64,000 nucleotides of DNA, from positions 109,681-173,680 of the forward strand of contig NZ_VFSD01000012.1 of the NCBI RefSeq assembly GCF_014332515.1, read 5' to 3'. Position numbers and translations under genes: made by a program. Numbering within the stretch: the first letter of the stretch is position 1; the number at the start of each line of letters is the position of its first letter. The notes beneath the pieces are model-generated. The model worked only from the letters and a program-made list of their open reading frames with translations, searched no databases and was not told where the DNA came from. The DNA comes from Pontibacter beigongshangensis. Its GTDB lineage: Bacteria; Bacteroidota; Bacteroidia; Cytophagales; Hymenobacteraceae. Below are positions 1 through 7,325 of this stretch, piece after piece.

Positions 1-77
1 GCTTATTAAAAATTAAACCAGGCTGCCTGTGCAATTGTGAGACATTGCCGAGCAGGAAGTCTAGGGCATAACGAAAA

Positions 78-115
78 GGAGTGGCAGACACCGGCAAACG
101 GCACCTGCCACTCCT
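78..115 (-). terminator. Intrinsic terminator after the GntR-type regulator
   Basis: An 11-bp perfect stem (78-88 with 105-115) encloses a 16-nt loop. Read leftward it is followed by a T-rich run (TTTTCGTT). It lies 46 bp past the stop of the leftward regulator gene, so it most likely ends that transcript. Confidence 0.8.
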
Positions 116-161
116 GCATACTCACTCTAAATAAAGCGGGTTAGTAGAAGTACACCATATA

Positions 162-1178
162 TTATAAGGAGTTGCGTCTGATTAATGTAAACGGATTGTG
201 GATTCTCTCTCTTAGCTTATGCTTTATTAAAGCGGCAGCTGTTTCTCCCATCTTTTCATGGTCAGTGGAGATGACCGTGATGCCATTGTCGAGAATTTTT
301 TTCAGGGGAGTGTCGTTGTAAGAGATCAGCCCAATGTCTTTGCCCAGCATCATGCTTTGTGCCCTGCTTTGCGTAATCAGGTCGGCCAGATCAGATTCTT
401 CGAGCACGATATATGCTGTTTTGGCAGCCAGCGGCTCCTCTTTCATGTTGCTGATGATCGAATGCTCAAAGTTAGTCTCCCTGCAGAAATGCCGGAAACC
501 TTTCACGATCTCAATCGGGTACGAAACCTCTTTGGGGTAAACCAGCACCAGTTTTTTGTATTTGGCCAGCAAGTCGATTCCCGAATACAGGGCAGCTCTT
601 ATGTCGCGCTCAAAGTCCTGGTAAATGGCGGCGCAATCGCCTCCGTACGACTCAATATTCTTGTCGAGCAGCAGCAACTTCTCAGGCGGGATCATTTCGA
701 TCGTTTGCATCGCCGCCTCCACATTGGCATAAAAATGCGGCATAATGACATAGTACTGGTACTTTCCCAGGCTCTCTTTTATAAAGTTCTCACATATCTT
801 GCCATCATAGTGGTGTATCTGCAAATCTACCACAGCGTCTTCGCCCAGGCTTTTGAGCAGCGAGTAGTAAACTGTTTTTTTGTAGGCGCTCAGCTTGTTA
901 AAGAGCAGCAGCACCCTGATCTTGTCGGAGGCGAAGGTGTGGCTTATGTAGCAGCCTTTGCCTTTTACAGAACTGATTACCCCACGCTTGCGCAACACCT
1001 TATATGCTTTCTCTATCGTGTCGCGCGAGAGGTAGTACATTTCACTTGTCTCATTGATAGAAGGAATGCGATGTCCACGCTTCAAGACCCCTGCTTCAAT
1101 GTCTGAGATAATTGCATTTACAACCTGTAAATACTTAGGAGTTGCTGACGTCTCCTCAATCCGGTCCAATAGTTCCAT
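162..1178 (-). CDS. GntR-family transcriptional regulator with LacI-like effector domain
   Basis: This 338-aa protein starts with a GntR winged helix-turn-helix (about residues 10-78, ending in the typical KGKGCYIS wing). A larger C-terminal part (about 85-338) resembles the periplasmic-binding-protein fold of LacI regulators. GntR/LacI chimeras usually sense a sugar or sugar derivative and control carbohydrate genes. The effector cannot be read from the sequence. The start is the ATG at 1178; a terminator lies at 78-115. Two ATCGAT-centred palindromes upstream (1312-1324 and 1513-1525) are candidate operators. No carbohydrate gene lies to the right, so the targets are either left of the window or elsewhere. 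Confidence 0.85.
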   Translation of the reverse strand: MELLDRIEETSATPKYLQVVNAIISDIEAGVLKRGHRIPSINETSEMYYLSRDTIEKAYKVLRKRGVISSVKGKGCYISHTFASDKIRVLLLFNKLSAYKKTVYYSLLKSLGEDAVVDLQIHHYDGKICENFIKESLGKYQYYVIMPHFYANVEAAMQTIEMIPPEKLLLLDKNIESYGGDCAAIYQDFERDIRAALYSGIDLLAKYKKLVLVYPKEVSYPIEIVKGFRHFCRETNFEHSIISNMKEEPLAAKTAYIVLEESDLADLITQSRAQSMMLGKDIGLISYNDTPLKKILDNGITVISTDHEKMGETAAALIKHKLRERIHNPFTLIRRNSL

Positions 1179-1311
1179 GGGGATAGAATACGGTTAAATA
1201 AAACACACTAAAATGCCGACCTGCAAAAGACACAAAGCCCTGACCCGCCAAAGACAAATCAGGAACTTAGGAGCTGGTACACTTCAATTTCGCTCAACAA
1301 CCAGCTTTTGC

Positions 1312-1324
1312 GCAATCGATTACA
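1312..1324. promoter_or_regulatory. Candidate operator 1 (GCAATCGATTACA)
   Basis: The 13-bp imperfect palindrome centred on ATCGAT recurs exactly at 1513-1525. Both lie upstream of the divergent regulator gene. Dyads of this kind are typical of LacI/GntR operators; assignment to this regulator is inference. Confidence 0.5.
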
Positions 1325-1350
1325 TATTAAAAAAAAAATTATCACTTAAC

Positions 1351-1366
1351 AAACGATTGTTCGTTT
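1351..1366. promoter_or_regulatory. Inverted repeat AAACGA-N4-TCGTTT
   Basis: A 6-bp inverted repeat with a 4-nt spacer sits between the two ATCGAT palindromes. It could be a second type of binding site or chance in A+T-rich DNA. Confidence 0.3.
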
Positions 1367-1512
1367 ATTTTTACAAAACAACCCTTAATATTGCCTTAAA
1401 TTTAATAATTTTTATTTAAATTATTATTATTTTAATTTTTATATTGAATTCACAGGCTCAGCACGGTATTTTTCGTTTACCCTAATTTCCGTTTCCTGTA
1501 AACATGTGTTGA

Positions 1513-1525
1513 GCAATCGATTACA
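1513..1525. promoter_or_regulatory. Candidate operator 2 (GCAATCGATTACA)
   Basis: This is an exact second copy of the 13-bp motif at 1312-1324, starting 201 bp from it. The spacing would allow looping by a dimer of dimers, which is speculative. Confidence 0.5.
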
Positions 1526-1915
1526 TGACATGTTGCGACGCATATGCCTTTTCATTTGGTATAAAGATCGGGAGAATATTTTTTATCCTGAATAACCCGA
1601 ACACGCTGGCTTGCTATTTTTACTTAGGCATGTACAAGTAGCCTGATCCAAATTTAACCATCCTGCGGGTCAAAAGCAATCAATGCCAGATTTTGGTGCA
1701 ATAGCATTATTTAAGTATAAATACCTTATTCATACGGAGTCAACTAGGGGTCTTTTAGCGCATACGGCAAGCAAATGGAGACTGGCTTTATTATCTGGTA
1801 ACCGCAAAAGGATTACCAGCCGGAAAGAGGAGGCGCAGAAGCCAGGATTACAAACAGACAGTTCGCGCTCCAGTGAAAATGGTTCGATGATAATGGTTCG
1901 TCAGGTCCCAGGGCA

Positions 1916-1945
1916 ATTATTCTAATCAAAATGCCCCTCCGGAGC
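1916..1945 (-). repeat. Intergenic core repeat, copy 1
   Basis: A+T dyad ATTCTAAT and GC dyad CTCCGGAG with centres 18 bp apart; a CTG-rich run follows to 1961. It lies downstream of dnaG and reads in the dnaG direction. Confidence 0.85.
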
Positions 1946-2166
1946 TAATTCCTGCTGCTGCCGGATGCCTGGCAGTTTAACCTGCCCGCTTCCCTAAAGG
2001 CCAAACGCGTGTCTGGAGACGAGCGTGAGGAAATTAAGCAGGCTCCCTCAGGTATTTTACATTTCACCGGCCGGCAGATACCTTCTTTGCCCCTGGTGCT
2101 CCTGATCCGTTTCCCCAACAGATTTTACCCGACTGTACTTAGAGGAGCAGACCGGATCAAAAGTGG

Positions 2167-4089
2167 CTATCTGTTAATGACAATGCCCAGCATGTCGCAG
2201 AGCTGGTTTTCGAAGGATTTGAGGGACCGGATGGTGGTGAGTTGCCGTATCTGCTCCTCGGGGTCTGTTACCAGCCGCAGCTTTTCCATTTCCATCTTAA
2301 TCAGGAGTTGCACATTGCGCCACTTCAGGCGGAGCACGGCCCGCTCCGCGCCATAGGGCAGCAAATCCGACTCATGGGGCACAAAGATCTGGTGCGTGGC
2401 CCAGTTGTGGCTCAGCTCATGCTGCTCCGACAGCAGGCTGATCGCCTCTGCCCTTATCTCCTGGTCGGGATAGTTGATAAAGTCTTCGGCCACCGGAATC
2501 TTCTCCTCACACAGCTTCTCTTTTACCAGTTCCATCAGGCGGGCATAAAGTGGCGTCCGGAACTCCACGTCCTCGAGCTGTTCCAGCATGTACTGGCAGG
2601 TAGTGATGCCCTCTTCGAGCACACGGTCGGGGTAGTTGAGCAGCATGCGCACGATTTCGCGCTCGTAGCGTTTAAGCACATCCGTATCCGACTCCTCCTT
2701 CTCTTGTGGCTCGGCTTCTGGCGGCAGGGGTGGTTCCTGCCCATAGGTGCTGCCGGTTTTCGGAGTCTGTGCCTGCTGCCGGTCCTGCAGCTGCATTTTG
2801 TTGTACTCCGACACGAGCACCTGCTCATCGATATCGAAAATAAGGCTGCAGCTCCTGAAAAAGACCGACCGCTTAATGGAATCCGGGATTTTGGCAATGG
2901 AGGCCACAATCTCGCGGATGGCCTCGGCTTTCTTTACAGGATTGTCTTTGGTATCGGCGGCATAGAGGCTGGCTTTGAACGAGATAAAGTCCTGCGCCTG
3001 CTGCTGCACATAGTTCTTAAAGGCCGTATCGCCAACTTTTTGTATGTAGGAGTCGGGGTCCTCTCCTTCCGGAAAGGTGACCACATTCACGTTGAGCCCA
3101 TTCTCCAGGATAAGGTCGATACCGCGCAAGGAGGCTTTTATTCCGGCCGCATCGCCATCGTAGAGTACGGTAATGTGCTGGGTGTAGCGCCCGATGAGCT
3201 TGATCTGGCCATCGGTGAGCGAGGTGCCCGACGAGGCCACCACATTGTCGATGCCGCCCTGGTGCAACGAGAGCACATCGAGGTAACCCTCCACCAGGTA
3301 GCACATGTCCTGCATGCGCATGGCCTGCCGCGCCTGGTACAGCCCGTAGAGTACATTGCTCTTGTGGTAGATCTCCGACTCGGGCGAGTTGAGGTATTTG
3401 GGGCTCTTTTTGTCGTTCGATTTGAGGGTACGGGCACCGAAGCCCACCACGCGCCCCGACACATTGTGGATCGGGAACATGACGCGCCCCCTGAACCGGT
3501 CGTAGCGCTTGTCGTCTTTTACAATGGTAAGCCCGGTCGCCTCCAGGTACTGCTGCTTATAACCGGCTTTCAGGGCGGCGTCGGTCAGGTCGGACCAGGC
3601 GTCGAGGCTGTAGCCCAGCTCAAACTTTTTAACGATGGCGGCCGAAATCCCTCTCTCTTTCAGGTAAGCTTTTCCGATGCCGCCCTGCTCGTGCTCATGC
3701 AGGTTCTGCTGGAAATGCTTGTTGGCAAAGTCGGTGATGATGAACTGGCTGTCGCGCTCGTTCTGTTCGCGGCTGCTCTCCGGCGAGGGGGCTTCTTCCG
3801 GAATCTCGATGCCGTATTTTTTGGCTAGGTACTTGAGCGCCTCCGGAAAGCTGGTGCCTTCCACATCCATGATAAACTGCACCGGGTTGCCGGCCTTGCC
3901 GCAGCCAAAGCACTTGTAGATTCCCTTTGCCGGCGAAACCGAGAAAGACGGCGACTTTTCGTGGTGGAAAGGGCAACAGGCCCACATGTTCTGCCCCTTC
4001 TTCTTGAGCGACACAAACTCTCCCACCACCTCCACAATGTCGGCGCGGGCCATTATCTGGTCAACTGTTTCTTTCGGGATCAGGGACAT
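2167..4089 (-). CDS. dnaG: DNA primase
   Basis: DnaG makes the short RNA primers for lagging-strand synthesis and restarts. The 640-aa protein has the CHC2 zinc-binding module at the N-terminus (C39, H42, C60, C63 in CPFH and CFGC). Next come the primase catalytic core and a Toprim domain with the motif VEGYLDVLSLHQ followed by LYDGDAAG (about residues 265-320). A Gln/Pro/Glu-rich linker leads to a helical C-terminal region (about 450-640), where the DnaB-binding domain normally lies. The length is normal for the family. The start at 4089 gives the usual MSLIPKETVDQI opening. A -7 element lies at 4112-4119. Confidence 0.97.
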   Translation of the reverse strand: MSLIPKETVDQIMARADIVEVVGEFVSLKKKGQNMWACCPFHHEKSPSFSVSPAKGIYKCFGCGKAGNPVQFIMDVEGTSFPEALKYLAKKYGIEIPEEAPSPESSREQNERDSQFIITDFANKHFQQNLHEHEQGGIGKAYLKERGISAAIVKKFELGYSLDAWSDLTDAALKAGYKQQYLEATGLTIVKDDKRYDRFRGRVMFPIHNVSGRVVGFGARTLKSNDKKSPKYLNSPESEIYHKSNVLYGLYQARQAMRMQDMCYLVEGYLDVLSLHQGGIDNVVASSGTSLTDGQIKLIGRYTQHITVLYDGDAAGIKASLRGIDLILENGLNVNVVTFPEGEDPDSYIQKVGDTAFKNYVQQQAQDFISFKASLYAADTKDNPVKKAEAIREIVASIAKIPDSIKRSVFFRSCSLIFDIDEQVLVSEYNKMQLQDRQQAQTPKTGSTYGQEPPLPPEAEPQEKEESDTDVLKRYEREIVRMLLNYPDRVLEEGITTCQYMLEQLEDVEFRTPLYARLMELVKEKLCEEKIPVAEDFINYPDQEIRAEAISLLSEQHELSHNWATHQIFVPHESDLLPYGAERAVLRLKWRNVQLLIKMEMEKLRLVTDPEEQIRQLTTIRSLKSFENQLCDMLGIVINR

Positions 4090-4111
4090 GCTTTACTCTT
4101 TTGCAGGATTA

Positions 4112-4119
4112 CAAAGATA
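4112..4119 (-). promoter_or_regulatory. Candidate dnaG -7 element (TATCTTTG)
   Basis: On the minus strand this matches the Bacteroidota TAnnTTTG element, 23 bp upstream of the dnaG start. No clear TTG -33 element was seen at the right distance. Confidence 0.5.
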
Positions 4120-4165
4120 AGGGTTTAATTGTGAATGAGTGAATGGGTGAATTTGTAATGGATGA

Positions 4166-4195
4166 ATTATTTGAATGAAAAATGACCTCCGGAGG
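4166..4195 (-). repeat. Intergenic core repeat, copy 2
   Basis: A+T dyad ATTTGAAT and perfect GC dyad CCTCCGGAGG, 18 bp apart, followed by CTGCTGCTAT. It starts the composite island that fills 4166-4660. Confidence 0.9.
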
Positions 4196-4219
4196 CTCCG
4201 CTGCTGCTATAGATGGTAG

Positions 4220-4292
4220 ACCTTTTTTATCGGAACCATTCTATAGGCCCCTACCCCAGGAATTTACAGAAAGTAAGAGTGCAGGAATGTTT
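4220..4292 (-). repeat. Composite-island module C (TATAGGGCCCCTACCCC block)
   Basis: The block resembles 9917-9989 and 62667-62729 read on the opposite strand. All share a TATAGG(G)CCCCTACCCC stretch, an A+T-rich middle ending in TTTAC, and a GTAAGA motif. It sits between core copy 2 and the GGGCGTAGT inverted repeat. Confidence 0.6.
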
Positions 4293-4306
4293 AAAACATC
4301 GTCCTC

Positions 4307-4504
4307 GGTGCCGGGCGTAGTCGGAAATTATGCCCTTTTTATACCGGTTAGCCTCCGAGTATCCTCGCTGCCAGAGCAGCACAAAACTGTGATGTCAAAA
4401 ATAATCCTGGAAATTTAGCAATGCGTACCTATTGCTTCTGTGAAGCAAAGGTAGTTGGAGACTACCTGACATAAAAATGGCGTAGTCAGAAACTACGCCC
4501 AGCG
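4307..4504. repeat. Composite-island module B: GGGCGTAGT inverted-repeat unit
   Basis: The unit is bounded by copies of GGGCGTAGT-type sequence at 4307-4335 and 4479-4504, the latter itself a hairpin (GGCGTAGT with ACTACGCC). The interior matches the reverse complement of 55656-55816, including a TGCCAGAGCAGC stretch and a following AAATAAT-rich part. It resembles a short MITE-like element. No coding capacity was seen. Confidence 0.65.
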
Positions 4505-4524
4505 ATTTTTCTTAGTCGTAACGG

Positions 4525-4660
4525 TTTATTCATTTCCACATCTTCAGATTTCAAATTTCCAAATCTTCAAATTCTCAAATCCCTAAACCTTCAAATTAAA
4601 AAACCAACCATTTAACAATTCAGCCATTTAACCATCTAGTAATTAGCACATCAGCACATT
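4525..4660 (-). repeat. Composite-island module G (ATTTGAAGAT-type tract)
   Basis: An A+T-rich, purine/pyrimidine-skewed tract with short period repeats of CTTCAAAT/TTCAAAT and a GCACATCAGCACATTA motif. It recurs in at least eight other gaps in the window. Confidence 0.6.
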
Positions 4661-4664
4661 AACC

Positions 4665-5156
4665 CTACCTCACAAAAAGAAGCATCTCTTCATTTTCAGT
4701 CCAGATAAGGAGCGTATCGTCTTTAATGGAGAAGGAGACAGCTTTTTCCAGCAGCCGCAGGTAGTACTCATCAAAGGCCATGTGCCGCACAGGGCCGCCG
4801 CGCTTGGTCGTGCCGAGGCTGCCGATGGTCAGTTTACCGGCTTGCTCGGCACTGTTAAAAATAGCGGAGCCTGCATACAGGTTTACCAGGTTTTCGCCGC
4901 GCACACTAAACGAAGCACCCGTACGCTGCTCCAGGCTGCCCCCCGACGTGGCAAACTCCAGCCATACCTGCAGGCTGTCGGCAGGGGGAGCCACTGTTTT
5001 AACCGGTTCCTCTACCCGCACCAGGTACCACCTGCCGAGCAGCTCATCAGAGGTTTTAAGCTCCGGATCTCCCATCTCGAGGCACGAGGTAACGAGCGCA
5101 ATGCAGAGCAGCAGCGCAAACACATTAAACTGGTAAAGTACCGGCGTATTTTTCAT
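4665..5156 (-). CDS. Small putative lipoprotein, possibly META/HslJ-like
   Basis: The 163-aa protein begins with a lipoprotein signal peptide: a hydrophobic stretch followed by VTSC, which makes Cys25 the likely lipidated residue. The mature part is about 138 residues and beta-rich. It opens with LLGRWYLVRVEEPVKT and contains RTGASFSVRGENLVN and a terminal ISFKDDTLLIW-type strand. This is reminiscent of META/HslJ or lipocalin-like folds, but the match is weak. It probably sits in the periplasm or at the outer membrane. Its role is unknown. It stands alone between dnaG and the divergent mrp. Confidence 0.75.
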   Translation of the reverse strand: MKNTPVLYQFNVFALLLCIALVTSCLEMGDPELKTSDELLGRWYLVRVEEPVKTVAPPADSLQVWLEFATSGGSLEQRTGASFSVRGENLVNLYAGSAIFNSAEQAGKLTIGSLGTTKRGGPVRHMAFDEYYLRLLEKAVSFSIKDDTLLIWTENEEMLLFVR

Positions 5157-5309
5157 AGCAGGGTCAGGAAGTGTTTATTTATTAGATTCTTAAAGGCGGA
5201 AAAGGGTTGCAAGCCAGGCATCAGCAGGGCAAAAAAATATTGCTTCTTGTTAAAGCGGCACCACGCGGCATTAAACAGCTTCTGGTCATGCTTTCAGGAA
5301 TTTTGTTTG

Positions 5310-5317
5310 TATCTTTG
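5310..5317 (+). promoter_or_regulatory. Candidate mrp -7 element (TATCTTTG)
   Basis: An exact TAnnTTTG element lies 32 bp upstream of the mrp start. Confidence 0.6.
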
Positions 5318-5349
5318 TTCTGACACATGTTGAAAGTCGCCCCAAAAAT

Positions 5350-6453
5350 ATGGCTATTACAAAAGAAGATATATTAAAAGCCCTCAGCTATGTGGAGGAG
5401 CCGGATCTGGGAAAAGACCTGGTTTCCCTGAACATGATTGAGCAAGTAGAGGTTGATGGCAAAAACGTCAGCTTCACGGTTATCCTGACCACGCCCGCCT
5501 GTCCGCTGAAGGACCTGATCCGCAATGCCTGTATTACCGCCATCCATACCATGGTAGACAAGGAGGCCAACGTAACCGTGAACATGACCTCGCGCGTTAC
5601 CTCCGGCCGCACCGGCGGCGGCGACGTGCTGAAAGGCGTAAAAAATATTATTGCCGTGGCTTCAGGCAAAGGGGGCGTAGGCAAATCTACGGTTACCACC
5701 AACCTGGCCATAGCCCTGGCGCAGTCGGGAGCCAAAGTAGGCCTGATAGACGCCGACATCTCGGGCCCCTCCATCCCCACCATGTTCGGCACGGAGCAGA
5801 CACGGCCCGGCATGGTGCAGGGCGACAACGGCAAAAACTACATTGTGCCGGTAGAGAAGTTCGGTATTAAGATGATGTCGATCGGCTTTCTGACCCCTCC
5901 GGACAGTGCTGTGATCTGGCGTGGTCCTATGGCCAGTTCCGCCCTGAAACAGTTTATCTCTGATGTGGAGTGGGGAGAGCTCGATTACCTGCTATTAGAC
6001 TTGCCTCCAGGCACTTCCGACATTCACCTGACCATGGTGCAGGTGCTGCCGGTAACCGGTGCCGTAATCGTGACGACACCACAGAAAGTGGCCCTGGCCG
6101 ATGCCACCAAAGGCCTGCAGATGTTCCTGCAGCCACAAATTAACGTGCCGGTATTGGGTATTGTGGAGAATATGGCGTATTTTACACCTGCTGAGCTACC
6201 CCAAAACAAATATTATATTTTTGGAGAAGGTGGCGGCCAGCTGCTGGCAGACAAGTACAACGTGCCTTTGCTGGGCCAGGTGCCCCTGGTGCAGAGCATC
6301 CGCGAGAGCGGCGATGACGGAACTCCTGTGGTTTTACAGAACGATTCTCCGGCTTCCGGTGTTTTCAAAGAGTTAGCCCAGGCCGTTGCCCAGCAGGTAT
6401 CTGTTCGGAACGCCACGCTGGCCAAAACGCAGATCGTAGAAATAAAAAATTAA
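5350..6453 (+). CDS. mrp: Mrp/ApbC-type P-loop Fe-S cluster carrier ATPase
   Basis: The 367-aa protein has an N-terminal MIP18/DUF59 domain (about residues 5-80) and a ParA-like ATPase with deviant Walker A GKGGVGKST at 106-114. ApbC/Mrp proteins bind and transfer Fe-S clusters in the cytoplasm. The bridging-cluster CXXC of ApbC and Nbp35 is absent: the C-terminal region (GIVENMAYFTPAELP and on) has no cysteine. This protein may therefore rely on other ligands or on a partner. The nfu gene starts 4 bp after its stop, so the two are almost certainly co-transcribed and may work as a pair. Confidence 0.93.
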   Translation: MAITKEDILKALSYVEEPDLGKDLVSLNMIEQVEVDGKNVSFTVILTTPACPLKDLIRNACITAIHTMVDKEANVTVNMTSRVTSGRTGGGDVLKGVKNIIAVASGKGGVGKSTVTTNLAIALAQSGAKVGLIDADISGPSIPTMFGTEQTRPGMVQGDNGKNYIVPVEKFGIKMMSIGFLTPPDSAVIWRGPMASSALKQFISDVEWGELDYLLLDLPPGTSDIHLTMVQVLPVTGAVIVTTPQKVALADATKGLQMFLQPQINVPVLGIVENMAYFTPAELPQNKYYIFGEGGGQLLADKYNVPLLGQVPLVQSIRESGDDGTPVVLQNDSPASGVFKELAQAVAQQVSVRNATLAKTQIVEIKN

Positions 6454-6457
6454 GAGA

Positions 6458-6721
6458 ATGACAGTTACAAACGTAGACAACGATTTTTTACTTCGAATAG
6501 AAAGCGCCCTGGATCAGATCAGGCCCTACCTGGAAGCTGACGGCGGCAACGTGAAGGTGCTCGAAGTAACCGACGACATGGTACTGAGGCTGGAATTGCT
6601 GGGTGCCTGCGGCTCCTGCCCCATGTCTACGATGACACTGAAGGCTGGTGTTGAGCAGTCGGTGCTGAAGGCAATACCAGAGATAAGAGCCGTAGAAGCT
6701 GTTAACCTGACGCAGGCATAA
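6458..6721 (+). CDS. NifU C-terminal-domain (Nfu-type) Fe-S scaffold
   Basis: This 87-aa protein is a stand-alone NifU C-terminal domain with the cluster-binding CGSC at residues 51-54 in the context LLGACGSCPMSTMTLKAGVE. Dimers of such domains carry a [4Fe-4S] cluster between the two CXXC motifs and hand it to apoproteins. It follows mrp by 4 bp. Because the neighbouring Mrp lacks its own CXXC, this small protein may provide the cysteines for a joint carrier; that link is inference. A strong terminator follows at 6762-6795. Confidence 0.93.
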   Translation: MTVTNVDNDFLLRIESALDQIRPYLEADGGNVKVLEVTDDMVLRLELLGACGSCPMSTMTLKAGVEQSVLKAIPEIRAVEAVNLTQA

Positions 6722-6761
6722 GGCCGCTTTTAGGATAAGTTTACTTCTACACAAAATATTG

Positions 6762-6795
6762 GCGGGTGCTGTTGGTAACTACTGGCAGCACCCGC
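6762..6795 (+). terminator. Intrinsic terminator after mrp-nfu
   Basis: A 10-bp perfect stem (6762-6771 with 6786-6795) has a 14-nt loop and seven T residues directly after it, 40 bp beyond the nfu stop. Confidence 0.92.
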
Positions 6796-6870
6796 TTTTT
6801 TTATGCTTCTGGCTGAACTGTTGCTTCTTCAGTATTGAACTGACGTTGCGCAGTAGCAGGTGTAGCAAAA

Positions 6871-6900
6871 CCTCTGGAGGGGCATTTTGATTCGAATAAT
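6871..6900 (+). repeat. Intergenic core repeat, copy 3
   Basis: GC dyad CTCTGGAG and A+T dyad ATTCGAAT, 18 bp apart, preceded by CAGTAGCAGG. It lies about 75 bp beyond the mrp-nfu terminator, in the same direction. Confidence 0.85.
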
Positions 6901-6919
6901 CCAGTCAAGCTCCTCGTCC

Positions 6920-6968
6920 AGACGCTCGCAGGGGATGCGCACGCTGCGAGGTCTTGGCTGCTGGTCTT
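6920..6968 (+). repeat. Repeat module D, single arm
   Basis: The 49-bp sequence matches 47553-47601 with few changes, including GCGCACGCTGCGAGGTCTTGG. In both places it lies on the A+T side of a core repeat. Here only one arm of the long inverted repeat is present. Confidence 0.7.
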
Positions 6969-7211
6969 CAAAATGTGCAGCAATTCAGTACGCTTGGGCC
7001 TATAATATACAAGACATACGTCATATGGTGTAGCAGCAGGAACCGACTCAGATAGAGTAAAATTCATACAAAAACGCAGTGCTCTACCTCTTTGCAGTTC
7101 TGAAAATATGCAGACTGCATACTTTATACCTGAAAAATCCTTGACGAAATGTGTAAGCTTACGTAAACATTTAATTATCAGGATATATTGATTAGCAGCA
7201 CCAATATCTGG

Positions 7212-7241
7212 ATTATTTGAATAAAAATGCTCCTCCCGGAA
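7212..7241 (-). repeat. Intergenic core repeat, copy 4
   Basis: A+T dyad ATTTGAAT and slightly altered GC dyad (CTCCCGGAAG), followed by a CTG-rich run to 7267. It points against the flanking rightward genes and forms an inverted pair with copy 3. Confidence 0.75.
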
Positions 7242-7325
7242 GCCAGGCTGCTCCTGCTGCTGCTGCTAAATATTGATTAGGCCAGATATACAACGCACCA
7301 GAACCATAAGCCTTTTACGCACACC

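Larger units (their letters stand above)
1179..2166. other. Gene-free region between the regulator and dnaG
   Basis: About 990 bp without a convincing gene. The left half is very A+T-rich and carries the operator-like palindromes. The right half carries repeat core 1 (1916-1945) and its CTG-rich flank. Open frames here are short and have low-complexity or implausible translations. Confidence 0.6.

Noticed and set aside
258..1106. A 282-aa open frame opposite the GntR-type regulator
   Set aside because: It lies entirely antisense to a clear regulator gene and has no recognisable domain; GC-rich genes often keep such antisense frames open.
1683..1925. Possible small gene between the regulator and dnaG
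   Set aside because: The 80-aa translation has no recognisable features and runs into core repeat copy 1.
2242..3828. A 528-aa open frame opposite dnaG
   Set aside because: It is a shadow of dnaG on the other strand with His/Leu/Gly-rich translation and no family features.
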